A stretch of 64,000 nucleotides of DNA, taken from the NCBI RefSeq assembly GCF_035934735.1, contig NZ_CP142396.1, forward strand, positions 372,001 to 436,000, given 5' to 3'. How positions within the stretch are numbered: the stretch's first letter is position 1; each line of letters opens with the position of its first letter. The position numbers and the translations under genes were made by a program. Source of the stretch: Sedimentibacter sp. MB31-C6. GTDB taxonomy: Bacteria > Bacillota > Clostridia > Tissierellales > Sedimentibacteraceae. This document shows positions 34,813 to 43,969 of this stretch, piece by piece. The notes under the pieces are model-generated. The model ran no database searches, was not told where the DNA came from, and saw only the letters and a program-made list of their open reading frames with translations.

Positions 34813-36537
34813 TTATTTAAATTTAAACCAGAAGGCTGCACCATCTTCTTTGTTTTTTACACCATATGAAAACTTGTGCAATTCTAAAATTGAACGTGCA
34901 ATTGAAAGTCCAAGTCCTGTGCCCTTTGTATTGCCTCGCTCTTTGTCCCCTCTTTTGAAAGGAAGCCAAATATCTTTAATAATATCTTCCGGTATATGAC
35001 TGCCGCTGTTATATACTTCGAATGTATCTTCAATTATTTCTATGTTTATTTTTCCGCCCTCTAATGTATTTTCAATAGCATTAATAAAAAAGTTATCAAC
35101 AACACGCTCTAATAATATTTTGTCTGCTTGTATAACTGCCTCTCCCGCAATGCTGACAGTTATAGATTTTTCATCACAAATACTTTTGTAACGATTTATA
35201 ATTTTGCTGCTTATTTCACTCAAAGATACTTCATCAAATTCAATTTTGAAAGAATCTGACTCTAACTTAGACATATCAAGCATTTGGTGTATAATTTTGT
35301 CCATGCGTTCCACATTTTTTTGAATATTGCTTGCATAATGCTCTCTTTTCTCAGTATGAACATCTTCCTGCAAATTTTGAGCATAACCAGAAATTATGCT
35401 TAAAGGTGTTTTTAAATCGTGAGCTAAGGCATCTGTTGTTTCTTTTCGCTGTTTTTCAATTTTCTCTTTTTTCAAATATGTTTTGTATGTTTGATTAGAA
35501 AGTATAAGAGAAGCGATACCAAATACTATTAAGCATGATATCCAAACATATATTAGCGTAGAAGAAATGCGCTCCCATATGTTAATGTCAATACCTACAG
35601 CAGTATAAAATTCACTGTATAAACTTTGATCATCTAACATCCGAATTGAATTTTGATAAGGCACTACCAAGTAATAGCGATATGTTAATATATTTACTCT
35701 TTCAACAGGCTTAATGTAATTAGGAAACCACCATTTTTCCACTGGTTGTAAATAATTCATTAAATTTGATTCATCTGTAACCATTTCACGAAGTTCATCT
35801 TGATTTTTACTGTTTAAATTTTCGTTATACTCAGGAATAATACTGCCAAATTCATAATACGGTAAGTTCTTAATATTATTATAATCTTTGAAGTAGAAAT
35901 TTCCTTTGCTAATTGTTCCGCTTCTTGAGGTTACATTACCTTCTTCATCAAACTCACAAGCATACATACGAGAAGCAGATATACTATGGGGAATAATCAT
36001 TTCATCATCCACCCAAAAACTATCTATATGTATTGAATATCCAGCAAGGTCTCCAACATTCTCTGCCTTAGGTTTAGCATATAAGTAATTTTCAAGTTTT
36101 TTTATTTCTTCCTCACTAAACCAATCATCTATTTTTAATAACCCAACTCTGTCCTTTGATTGTTTCCCTTTTTCAAACTCTCTATAAATACATTTCCAAT
36201 AATCTTTTGTACTATATGTACTGTAAATTAGCTCATAATCACTTGTAAATATTGCAGTTTCAGCACCATTTAACAAATATACAGGTGATTTCTCTACAAA
36301 CTCCTTTTTTACATCAGCTAAATCAATAATTTGTTTGTCATTGTCAATATTATTATTTAATATTTCCTCCACCCTATCATTGATCTGTTGGGCCCGATTT
36401 CCAAATTCTTTTCCTGCAGCTTCCTTTTCCATAGATACTAAAAATGCTGTAAAGCCAATCATCAACACCATGTAAGTTAATAAAAACGTGCTAAATATAC
36501 GAATATAAATTGAGTGCTTCATCTTATTTTTTTTCAT
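34813..36537 (-). CDS. Sensor histidine kinase
   Basis: A 574-residue sensor kinase: first membrane helix at about 12-34, a large extracytoplasmic domain of about 290 residues, second helix at about 328-347, then HisKA with phospho-acceptor H373 (DALAHDLKTPLSIISG) and HATPase with N, G1 and G2 boxes (FFINAIENT, GTKGTGLGLSIARSI). The big external domain suggests detection of an extracellular ligand, possibly an antimicrobial peptide. Its start overlaps the response-regulator stop by 14 bp. No HAMP domain is obvious. The ligand is unknown. Confidence 0.93.
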   Translation of the reverse strand: MKKNKMKHSIYIRIFSTFLLTYMVLMIGFTAFLVSMEKEAAGKEFGNRAQQINDRVEEILNNNIDNDKQIIDLADVKKEFVEKSPVYLLNGAETAIFTSDYELIYSTYSTKDYWKCIYREFEKGKQSKDRVGLLKIDDWFSEEEIKKLENYLYAKPKAENVGDLAGYSIHIDSFWVDDEMIIPHSISASRMYACEFDEEGNVTSRSGTISKGNFYFKDYNNIKNLPYYEFGSIIPEYNENLNSKNQDELREMVTDESNLMNYLQPVEKWWFPNYIKPVERVNILTYRYYLVVPYQNSIRMLDDQSLYSEFYTAVGIDINIWERISSTLIYVWISCLIVFGIASLILSNQTYKTYLKKEKIEKQRKETTDALAHDLKTPLSIISGYAQNLQEDVHTEKREHYASNIQKNVERMDKIIHQMLDMSKLESDSFKIEFDEVSLSEISSKIINRYKSICDEKSITVSIAGEAVIQADKILLERVVDNFFINAIENTLEGGKINIEIIEDTFEVYNSGSHIPEDIIKDIWLPFKRGDKERGNTKGTGLGLSIARSILELHKFSYGVKNKEDGAAFWFKFK

Positions 36538-37216
36538 TAATAGCCTCCAATTTATAACCCTTCTTAAAAATGGTTTTAATTTGAGTGGAAGATGTGTCTA
36601 AGGCTTTTCGTAATTTCTTTATATGGTTATCAACTACTCTGTCATTGCCATCAAAATCATATCCCCAAATTCTGATTATAAGACTGTCACGACTTACAAC
36701 TTTACCTTTGCTTTCCATAAGAATTTTTAATATCGCAAATTCTATAGGGGCAAGTATTACCTCTTTATCGTTTACATAAACAGTGCAGCCATATGGGTCT
36801 AATGTTATACTACCTGACATCATTGTCTCTTTCCGTACCATTCCTTTTGAGCGTCTCAAAAGAGCAGTTACTTTTGCATAAAGCTCTGCCAAGGAAAATG
36901 GTTTAGTGACATAATCGTCGCATCCTAACTGATATCCGTGCAATCTATCGTGTTCATTATGCTTTGCAGTAATAAATATAATTGGAACATCGCTGTTTAC
37001 TCTTAATTCTCTGCATATTGTAAATCCATCAACCTCAGGTAGCATAACATCCAAAAGTACTAAATCATAACCATTGTCCATGGATTTTAATTGACCTTCA
37101 ATTCCTGTCTCTGCTGTATTAATATCTAAAGCTCCTTCACTTTTGTCAATAAAATAATCTATAATTATTTCCCTTATTTCCGGGTCATCTTCAACTAAGA
37201 GAAGTTTAAATGCCAT
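36524..37216 (-). CDS. OmpR-family response regulator
   Basis: The 230-residue protein has a receiver domain (acidic pocket ED at 9-11, phospho-acceptor D56 in LVLLDVMLP, K in FITAKHNE) and a winged-helix OmpR/PhoB DNA-binding domain (ILMESKGKVVSRDSLIIRIWGYDFDGNDRVVDNHIKKLRKAL). It precedes and overlaps the sensor kinase gene. An 85-bp stretch of its coding sequence (36795-36879) recurs at 51472-51557. A permease remnant upstream suggests the system once controlled an ABC transporter. Confidence 0.95.
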   Translation of the reverse strand: MAFKLLLVEDDPEIREIIIDYFIDKSEGALDINTAETGIEGQLKSMDNGYDLVLLDVMLPEVDGFTICRELRVNSDVPIIFITAKHNEHDRLHGYQLGCDDYVTKPFSLAELYAKVTALLRRSKGMVRKETMMSGSITLDPYGCTVYVNDKEVILAPIEFAILKILMESKGKVVSRDSLIIRIWGYDFDGNDRVVDNHIKKLRKALDTSSTQIKTIFKKGYKLEAINEKK

Positions 37217-37321
37217 GTTACCACCTCCAAGAGTATAATAACATATAAATATATCTTTTTTGTATCCAAATAAAAATTTTTAGGACTCTCTTAAGACTGT
37301 CCTAAAACATCCCCACTTACT

Positions 37322-37462
37322 TCAATACAATTCCATATCGGTATACCTGTTTATAATACTATTTCTGGTGCCAACATATGATACAATGATTAAGCCTAAC
37401 AATATTATTACTACCGAGGCATCTAAAATTATGTCTTGCCCCAGCTGCAATTCTACATCCAT
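37322..37462 (-). pseudogene. C-terminal remnant of an FtsX-type ABC permease
   Basis: Open frame of 46 residues (MDVELQLGQDIILDASVVII then LLGLIIVSYVGTRNSIINRY and TDMELY) with no clear ribosome site. The final helix followed by RNSIINRYTDMEL resembles the last segment of FtsX/MacB-like permeases, which commonly end xRxxPxExL. It lies just upstream of the two-component genes, where BceB-like permeases are often found. The identification is by resemblance only. Confidence 0.35.
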
Positions 37463-37764
37463 ATTAATAACTACTACAGCTTTTTAAGCTACTAATTAAT
37501 TACTTAAATCTCTATTCATTTTTTCTAAGCATTTTTCTGGATTAAGATTTGTTAATTTCCAGTCTTGGTCTTCAATTTTTATATATTGAGCAATTTTGCC
37601 TGGCCTAGTGTTCCACACCCTGCAGATTTACCCTTTTGTGGATTAGCAGTTTCTCTTAATAAAGAGCCTGTAGAAGCAAAACACCCACAAGCAATTTTCT
37701 ATTTATTATTCATATTTAATAAAAGCATTTTAAATTCAGAGCCTTTACAAGTTGTGCCTCATAT
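37463..37764 (-). pseudogene. Unidentified gene remnant
   Basis: The minus strand contains fragments that read as protein in more than one frame, for example a C-terminal stretch GKIAQYIKIEDQDWKLTNLN near 37560-37500 followed by a stop, preceded by frameshifted sequence with SAGCGTLGQ in another frame. This looks like a degraded gene with frameshifts; I do not recognise the family. No complete frame or promoter is visible. Confidence 0.3.
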
Positions 37765-38319
37765 CTATTTCTTAATATGCTGATAACAAAGCTGAACAAC
37801 ACCTGAAGAGAATCTCCTAGTGTCAACTAGTTTGAGCTCTTGTCTCTGCTTTATATCAACAAATAAGGGTTTGCCTGCTCCTAAAATAACAGGGTGAACC
37901 GAAAGCCTATACTCATCGACAAGTCTTAAGTTCATAAATGTTTTTATAAGACTGGCTCCCCCATATAGCCAAATATCCCTACCCGGTTCTTCCTTTAATT
38001 TGTTTACTTCTTCCGCTATATTGTCATTTATTATCATTACGTTATTATCTATTTTGGTTAGCGTTTTTGAAAACACATACTTCTTCTTACTATGAACCAA
38101 TTCCCAAATCTCTCTTTCCATAGCAGAACTTTCTTTTCCTGGAATATATGTTCCCCATAAATCATAAGATTTCCTACCGTATAAGATTGCATCAACGCTA
38201 CTTAAAAATTTAGTAAAGTTCATTTCTTCATCCATTATACACCAGTCAGTTTCTCCGTTTATGCCCTCAATAAATCCATCTAAAGAAACTGCCAAATCCA
38301 AAACTATTCTTCTTGACAT
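37765..38319 (-). CDS. Dihydrofolate reductase family protein (RibD C-terminal fold)
   Basis: The 184-residue protein has the RibD_C/DHFR-like pattern: N-terminal IVLDLAVSLDGFIEGINGETDW, DAILYGRKSYDLW, DIWLYGGASLIKTFMNLRLVDEYRLSVHPVILGAGKPLF. Such single-domain proteins are NADPH-dependent reductases related to but distinct from folate DHFR, and are common near resistance genes. It lies 15 bp downstream of the macrolide phosphotransferase-like gene on the same strand and is probably cotranscribed. Substrate unknown. Confidence 0.87.
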   Translation of the reverse strand: MSRRIVLDLAVSLDGFIEGINGETDWCIMDEEMNFTKFLSSVDAILYGRKSYDLWGTYIPGKESSAMEREIWELVHSKKKYVFSKTLTKIDNNVMIINDNIAEEVNKLKEEPGRDIWLYGGASLIKTFMNLRLVDEYRLSVHPVILGAGKPLFVDIKQRQELKLVDTRRFSSGVVQLCYQHIKK

Positions 38320-38333
38320 AATGATTTACCCCC

Positions 38334-39242
38334 TTAAATATTGTCTATTTCCAATGCTTTCTTCGCCATCCGGACATATTCCTCAACACCAGATACCACT
38401 GCAAATTCAGCAATTGAAACCGGATACGCAGCTACCAGTTCAATAATATGTTCTTTCATCTTAGGCCAATAATATCCACCTGCTTCTTTATAAGCAAGAA
38501 TCAGAGCTTCTAGTCCTTCTTCTCCAAAAGCCTTATAGTTGAAAACAAAGTCATTTGAAATATCTGTAACCTTAGCTTCAGTCCAGTCGATTAATCCAGT
38601 CACGTTAGCATCCTTATCAATCATAGTATGGCCGGCATGTACATCCCCATGAATCAGTCCAGTTTTCTTTGGCCACATATCATCATCATTAATCCATATC
38701 TGCCACCTGTTCCATAGATTATCACCCACACCATACTTTGCTTTTACCGCATCCATGCGCAACTTCATGGTCATTCTTACTTCTTCAGGCGTTTGAACAA
38801 CTAGACCAAGTTCAGCGGCTTTATCACTAGGTATGCTATGAAGCTCTGCCAACACCCTACCTAGCGACTTGTGAAATGATTCTGGAACATTATTTATGTC
38901 TATCTCCCAAACATAGTTACCTATGTTATGATCTATCGTTCCTGCTGGCACACCATCTAACTTCTTATAAGCTATTAGTTCATCTGTGTAAATAATCCAG
39001 TTTGGTGCCTGAAAAGATTTAGCATACTGATTTACCAAATCCAAAGCTTGTTTTTCTACCTTTGTTCTAGGCATTACATCTTCCCTTCTAGGCAATCTTA
39101 GAACCCAATCAGTTCCATTTTCATCTTGTGCAAAAACAGTTTGAAAATCAAGCCCAGATTCATTAAATTGCATTGTTCCTTCTTTTAGAAAAAGATTTTT
39201 CTTTTTTATTATCTCAATAACTTGTTTAATATCTTTACTCAT
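38334..39242 (-). CDS. Macrolide 2'-phosphotransferase-like kinase (Mph family)
   Basis: The 302-residue protein has the aminoglycoside/macrolide phosphotransferase fold: catalytic loop [14 protein letters not shown] (about 198-211) and metal-binding LIDWTEAKV (about 217-225), together with [19 protein letters not shown] and [11 protein letters not shown] near the N terminus, as in Mph enzymes that use GTP to phosphorylate the 2'-OH of 14-membered macrolides. The residues are intact, but it is a chromosomal relative and actual resistance is inference. It leads a two-gene unit with a DHFR-like gene; a TetR gene lies 140 bp upstream. Confidence 0.85.
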   Translation of the reverse strand: MSKDIKQVIEIIKKKNLFLKEGTMQFNESGLDFQTVFAQDENGTDWVLRLPRREDVMPRTKVEKQALDLVNQYAKSFQAPNWIIYTDELIAYKKLDGVPAGTIDHNIGNYVWEIDINNVPESFHKSLGRVLAELHSIPSDKAAELGLVVQTPEEVRMTMKLRMDAVKAKYGVGDNLWNRWQIWINDDDMWPKKTGLIHGDVHAGHTMIDKDANVTGLIDWTEAKVTDISNDFVFNYKAFGEEGLEALILAYKEAGGYYWPKMKEHIIELVAAYPVSIAEFAVVSGVEEYVRMAKKALEIDNI

Positions 39243-39382
39243 AAAAAATCACTCCTGACTTTAACTTTAATATATCAATTATGAACTTAATACATGCTTT
39301 GATATAGCATTAATAAGTTTATTCCAATCTGTCATAACTTATCACCACTTTTCTACCTTCAGTTTATAATATAATTACTTAA

Positions 39383-39982
39383 TTATGTCCGCGCAATTTG
39401 ATTGGCAACAGCTTCGAATAATAACTCTCGAATCCTCTCATAATTATATTGCTGCAAATCTCCTTTTTGAGAACCTATTAATAAAGTTGATCTTAAAACT
39501 CCAGCTATAACTTCTGGATCTTCATCGATAATCTCCTTGGAATCTTGACGTATCTTTATAAACTCAATAAGAGGGCGTATACTTCTAAGATTCTCTGAAC
39601 CAACATACTCTGGGCTTAGCTTTCTAGATACTATTTTATACTCCTCAATATCGTAAACCAACCTTTGAGTTAAAATCTTAGATTCTAGTTCCAAAACCAT
39701 TTTATTTAAGTACATCTTTATAGCTGAACGTATATCCTCAGTAGCTATCACCTCTGGCCAAACCTCTTTTTTAATCTGCTCTCCCTCGTGTGCTAACAAA
39801 TCCATATATAACATCTCTTTTGACTCAAAAAACACATAAAAGGAACTCTTCGCAATCCCAACAGAAGAAGTAAGGTCTTCAATAGATGTACTTTTAAAAC
39901 CTTTATCTATAAAAAAATGATACGCCACATCAAATAATTCTTCTCTAATTTGTTCTTTCTCAGCTTCATTGAATTTTGCCAT
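39383..39982 (-). CDS. TetR family transcriptional regulator
   Basis: The 199-residue protein has an N-terminal TetR helix-turn-helix (FIDKGFKSTSIEDLTSSVGIAKSSFYVFFESKEMLY, about residues 23-58) and a variable C-terminal ligand-binding domain. The adjacent macrolide-kinase-like/DHFR-like genes downstream on the same strand are candidate targets. No clear palindromic operator was recognised. Start ATG lies behind AGGAGGTAGACTGAAA. Confidence 0.92.
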   Translation of the reverse strand: MAKFNEAEKEQIREELFDVAYHFFIDKGFKSTSIEDLTSSVGIAKSSFYVFFESKEMLYMDLLAHEGEQIKKEVWPEVIATEDIRSAIKMYLNKMVLELESKILTQRLVYDIEEYKIVSRKLSPEYVGSENLRSIRPLIEFIKIRQDSKEIIDEDPEVIAGVLRSTLLIGSQKGDLQQYNYERIRELLFEAVANQIART

Positions 39983-40214
39983 TTTCAGTCTACCTCCTAG
40001 TAAAAAAACATAAAAACATATTATATATTTGTTTTTATAATAGCAAAAAATAATATAATTGTAAACAGTTATTTCTAAAATAAAACTTTTCTATTTTATC
40101 TAATTTTAATTTGTTCACTGCAATTATTGTAAAACCCTTATGCTCTTTCTATCTATGCTATATTCTCACTTCCTACTTCACTATATAACAAATTCCCCAT
40201 GTCTTCATTTAATA

Positions 40215-40541
40215 TTATTCATATAATTTAGATAACTTCTTTTTCAATACTATTATATCAATTTCAATTATCTCCCATATCAACTTTAGATTTACCCCTT
40301 CGTAATCATGTACTAAACGGTTTCTTAAACCTTTCATTTTAAACCATGGAATTTCCGGATTGTTAACTATATATTCTTTATCAAGTTTATTGACTAACTC
40401 ACCAATTTGACTTAGATTAAACACGCACGCTTCTGCCATCATACTATTATTTCTAAATTCATCATATGTAGTATTACTTGTGTACTTTAATACTGAATCA
40501 ATATAATTAATTATCTTTTGTATAATCTTCTGATTTTTCAT
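40215..40541 (-). CDS. hepT: HepT-like ribonuclease toxin
   Basis: The 108-residue HEPN-domain protein has the catalytic R-x4-H-x-Y motif as RNRLVHDY (about residues 73-80) and the family's N-terminal helix with NLSQIGELVNKLD. HepT toxins cleave RNA; the paired MntA antitoxin di- or tri-AMPylates the motif tyrosine to inactivate it. The gene overlaps mntA by 35 bp in a conserved operon order. Confidence 0.92.
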   Translation of the reverse strand: MKNQKIIQKIINYIDSVLKYTSNTTYDEFRNNSMMAEACVFNLSQIGELVNKLDKEYIVNNPEIPWFKMKGLRNRLVHDYEGVNLKLIWEIIEIDIIVLKKKLSKLYE

Positions 40542-40839
40542 ATATTACCGTCCCTCCACTTTCAATCTCTTGAATAATTAAAGAATCAGGGTCAATATGT
40601 GACTTATCAATTAAATCTATATCTTTTCCAAAAGCTTCAACAAGTATTTCAAGCAATCCAACAAAATCCAGTCCCCTTAATTTATTATTTGAGTCTATGT
40701 ATAAGTCAATATCGCTGCCTTTTTCAGCTTTTCCATTAACATATGACCCAAACAATATTGCCTTACTGATAGGATATTTTCTTAATATTGGATTTATTAT
40801 TTCTTTTATTTCTTCAATTGAAATAGTTTCAAAGCTCAT
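40507..40839 (-). CDS. mntA: MntA-type nucleotidyltransferase antitoxin
   Basis: A roughly 110-residue minimal nucleotidyltransferase with the GS-x10-D-x-D motif FGSYVNGKAEKGSDID (about residues 30-45) and a third acidic residue near LIDKSH. It is the antitoxin partner of HepT, protecting the cell by AMPylating the toxin's tyrosine. I start at ATG 40839, 8 bp after GAGGAG, rather than the GTG at 40848 that abuts the site. Confidence 0.92.
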   Translation of the reverse strand: MSFETISIEEIKEIINPILRKYPISKAILFGSYVNGKAEKGSDIDLYIDSNNKLRGLDFVGLLEILVEAFGKDIDLIDKSHIDPDSLIIQEIESGGTVIYEKSEDYTKDN

Positions 40840-40984
40840 GGTTTTCACTCCTCATTGTTAAGACCTAAAGATAATTCAGTTAAACTTCTAATTTATGTCA
40901 ATTTTATTATACCCGGAAAAGTTGTAATATTCAATAAAAATATCGTCCTTTAGAATTTTTATACCTCCCCTCCGGGTTGCAAAT

Positions 40985-41030
40985 TTCAACTTTTAGGGAC
41001 GTCAACTTTTAGCAACTTTTAGGGACGGTT
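40985..41030. repeat. Short direct repeats CAACTTTTAGGGACG
   Basis: CAACTTTTAGGGACG occurs at 40988-41002 and 41013-41027, and a truncated CAACTTTTAG lies between them. A related CGACTTTTAGGAACG occurs near 51458. These look like fragments of a REP-type repeat (the GGGACGG core resembles GAACCGTCCCC at 49825-49840). The gap 40840-41233 holds no recognisable gene. Confidence 0.5.
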
Positions 41031-41233
41031 AGGTTAGAGGCGAATTGTAGTTTGCCCACGAAGAGTGAAGCCACGTCTACTTGAGATTATATATGGACAT
41101 TCAATAATTATCCCTGTCTTTATTTTGACACAAATTATTTATTTGTCAATGAAATAATCCCTAATTCCATAGCTTTTTTACTTCTTTTTATGCTATATTA
41201 GCAATTTTTTGTACACTAAATAAAACTGCACAC

Positions 41234-41605
41234 TTCTTTATTTATGGTTCTTAAAAATATATTTATTTTATATGTATAACCTTGACAGGTCTCTTCTTTA
41301 AGACCGCTCATTTCTAAACATCTTTGTAACTTTTCTATTGGATCCATTTTTTCCTCCCATGATTTTTAATTTGTATTGATTAAAAATCATAAAAGGTGGC
41401 CCTCTTGTAAATTCTAGTATTGATTTTTTTTGATTTATATGATATATTTTTTTCATAAAAGTAGGTGGTTTAAATGTTTTTTTATATTTTTTTGTGGTGA
41501 TTAAATATTAATTGAAAATTTAAAACTTGTCTACTTTTATTTTGTAAAAAACAAAAAATGTTGAAGTGTATTTTTGTATACCTCAACATTTTTATATATT
41601 ATCTT
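41234..41605 (-). repeat. 372-bp direct repeat, copy 1
   Basis: Nearly identical to 49381-49751 (a few substitutions and a one-base T-run difference). It contains the first 38 codons of a tyrosine recombinase on the minus strand (start ATG at 41347, behind GGGAGG) and about 250 bp upstream of that start, including a hairpin AATGTTGA/TCAACATT at about 41558-41592. The 5' half of the recombinase is cut at 41234. The two copies bound the mobile mosaic of about 8.1 kb. Confidence 0.88.
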
Positions 41606-41654
41606 AATATCTTCTCCATATGACCTTTTGCGGGATTTTGTTTAAATACAACAT

Positions 41655-41680
41655 AAAGCCATTGAAAAATCAATGGCTTT
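41655..41680 (-). terminator. Terminator hairpin next to a TTGTATTTAAACAAAA motif
   Basis: AAAGCCATTGA/TCAATGGCTTT. On the minus strand it is followed by ATGTTGTATTTAAACAAAAT. The same TTGTATTTAAACAAAA block forms the 3' exon of the outer group II intron at 45836, so this is probably an uninterrupted form of that intron's target. Confidence 0.6.
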
Positions 41681-41810
41681 ATAAGCTTTCTAACGTCTTT
41701 TTATCAGTCTTGTTTTTTATATATTTTTTGGCGTTTTTCATGCCGCCGAATTCTTTGAACATAAGACCTGTTTACCCACAGCCTCAAGTGTTATAAATAA
41801 GAATATATTC

Positions 41811-42095
41811 TTAAAATAAAAGCAAGAATAAAATAAAAGCAAGAATAAAATAAAAGCATGCTGCTATTTTATTTTGCCTTTCAGATAACTCAAAAACACC
41901 AAACAATATAGTACATATAAACATTAATACCTTCCATATAGTGTCAAATACACGTCCTATATTTGTATTGTAATAAAATAGTGATAATATTCCAGTTAGC
42001 CCCAGAGCTATACCAAATATAATTATTATTTTTTTAATAGGTTTCATCCCAGAACCATCTCCCTTTTTATTATAATATTCTCTCGGAATCTCCAT
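41811..42095 (-). CDS. Small hydrophobic membrane protein
   Basis: Up to 94 residues with two or three membrane helices (IIIIFGIALGLTGILSLF and VLMFICTILFGVFEL, then AACFYFILAFILFLLLF). The start is ambiguous: M1 at 42095, just after a CCCTTGAAT palindrome, or M17 at 42047 with a GGGAG site. No family recognised. The C-terminal end is formed by three copies of a 17-bp tandem repeat (41813-41863), which shift frame on each copy, so the tail is probably altered. Next to the transposase remnant, it may be a passenger. Confidence 0.4.
   Translation of the reverse strand: MEIPREYYNKKGDGSGMKPIKKIIIIFGIALGLTGILSLFYYNTNIGRVFDTIWKVLMFICTILFGVFELSERQNKIAACFYFILAFILFLLLF
41813..41863. repeat. 17-bp tandem repeat (three copies)
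   Basis: AAAATAAAAGCAAGAAT repeated twice exactly, followed by a third copy that diverges after AAAATAAAAGCA. It lies at the 3' end of the small membrane protein gene. Unit length is not a multiple of three. Confidence 0.85.
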
Positions 42096-42224
42096 CCCTT
42101 GAATTTCAAGGGTTTAAAGATTCTTTTTTATTAAAATCCCCCACTTTTTTATCAAAAAACACTTGACAAAGTCTCCAAAATATGCGGCGCTTCTCGCCCT
42201 TTACTTGTAAGGTATATTTTTTGA

Positions 42225-43723
42225 TTGGAGGCGATTTTCATTTTACCTGTTAACTCTGGCGGTCATGCCGCCTATCAAAATCTTGTTGTTGAAATGTTTC
42301 GTAAATATTATCCTAATCCCGATGCGCTTGCTCGTTCTACTTGGGATATTATTGATCGTTTCTGGAACCTCGACCTTTCCTATACCGATATTTGTTTGAA
42401 AAACAAGTATTCTGTTTATGGTCTGAAACCCAGAACTCCTTCTTGTATGCATCGTTCTTATCTTCTATCTATTGACTTTAAAGTTACTTCTGTTACTGAT
42501 TGGGTAGCACAGCTTAAGATTAATCCTCTTTATGCTATTCTTAGTGGTTTTGAAGTTGGTGACACTCCTGGTGTCGGTACATTTTATGATTTCTTTAACC
42601 GCCTGTGGGATTTTGATGGTGATAATCTTTCTTCTCCTCTGCATCCTCTTAAGGTTTCTGTAAAAAAACAAAAAAGAAAGGTGATAACGCTGCTCCTGTT
42701 GATAAAACAACTGTAGAACAACTACTTAATGAATTGGCAGATACAACTTTTTCACTGGAGGAACAGCCTTATTGTTCTCTTTTCAACATCTTTAAAAATG
42801 AGTTCCTTAATGTCTCTATTCAAAAAGGTCTCATAAATTCTGATAGTCTTGCTCTTGCAGGCGATGGCACTCCAGTTGTTACTTCTGCAAGAGAACGAAA
42901 ATATCGAGTTTGTGACTGTGTTTCTAAAGGTATCACCAACTGTAACTGTGATAGGTACTTTTCACAGCCTGATTGCGACATCGGTTGGGATTCCTCAAGA
43001 GACTGTTTTTACCATGGTTATGATCTTTACATGCTTGTTGCCTCTGATTCTGAGAGTGATCTTCCTGTTTTTCCTTTGCTTGGTCCGGCTTCAAGGCATG
43101 ATTCTCATGCATTTGTACATGCTTTTTTTCGCATGCAGAACTTTGCGCCTGAGTTTACCGTGAATAAACTTCTTCTAGATTCAGCTCATGATGCAATGCC
43201 GTTGTATAAATACTTTAAACTAAATGGAATCTAATCATTCATTGACTTAAATGAGAAACGTGGCATTAAAGTAAAATACAAAAATGACTTCACCATTGGC
43301 AAGGATGGTGTTCCTGTCTGCAAAGCTGGACTGAAGATGAACCATGATGGTGTTGAAAAAAGCAAATACCGTATTAAATTTCGCTGTCCGCTGGCAAGCA
43401 GAAAATATGGCTGTTCTTGTGAACATCCCTGTTCTGATTCCAAGTATGGAAGAACTGTGCACCTTGCTATGAAAGATAACCCTCGGCTGATAAACATACC
43501 GCCAAGAGATAGTGAAGAATGGAAAGCTGAGTATAATGCAAGAACATCTGCTGAGCGTTCTAACAAACGCCAGAAATTAGACTTTCTATTAGAAAGCGGC
43601 AGGCATCGCTCTACTAAGATGTGGTACTGCCGCCTCTATAGCATCTTGATGCTGCAACATCTCGATGCCTGGGATCTGCCTTATCAGTCAGATCTCAAAC
43701 GATTAATTTTACATACTGCTTAG
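42225..43723 (+). pseudogene. DDE-type insertion-sequence transposase, broken
   Basis: Three open stretches read as one protein of about 500 residues. The first (from TTG 42225, behind a GGAGG-like site) ends at 42716; the second lies in the -1 frame from about 42662; an in-frame TAA at 43232-43234 separates the third, ending at 43723. Conserved features include VTSVTDWVAQLKINPLYAIL, LGPASRHDSHAFVHAFFRM, LLLDSAHDA (DDE aspartates) and RTSAERSNKR with the final glutamate. The slip site A-AAA-AAA-C at 42662-42669 is a plausible programmed -1 frameshift, but the TAA shows that this copy is decayed. I saw no convincing terminal inverted repeats. Confidence 0.82.
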
Positions 43724-43922
43724 TTTAAGCAGTACATTTATTTTAAAACATAGTGACGGCTATGTCTATTTCTTATTCTCATTTTTCTAAATTTTCCACT
43801 TTTTTATTTCATTTTAGATAATATTTACTTTTCTAAGTTCATTAGTCCTTTGGGCTTTAATAATCACTCATGATTCCGAGAGATCATTATATTTATATTA
43901 TAGATATAATAAATCAAAAAGT

Positions 43923-43950
43923 AAAGGTCTATCAAGTGACAGACCTTTTT
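43923..43950 (-). terminator. Terminator of the sigma-holin-cargo cassette
   Basis: AAAGGTCT and AGACCTTT enclose ATCAAGTGAC. On either strand A- or T-rich tracts follow. It lies 20 bp beyond the stop codon of the 143-residue protein gene. Confidence 0.7.
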
Positions 43951-43969
43951 CTTAATCTTAATTCAATTA

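Noticed and set aside
40880-41230. A gene in the gap right of mntA
   Set aside because: Only short repeats and stop-rich sequence; no frame with a ribosome site.
43251-43566. Minus-strand open frame opposite the transposase
   Set aside because: Shadow of the transposase remnant; not supported by a ribosome site or family.
42141-43807. 12-bp direct repeat CCACTTTTTTAT flanking the transposase
   Set aside because: Present at 42141-42152 and 43796-43807 but very T-rich, with no terminal inverted repeats just inside; target-site duplication not credible without alignment.
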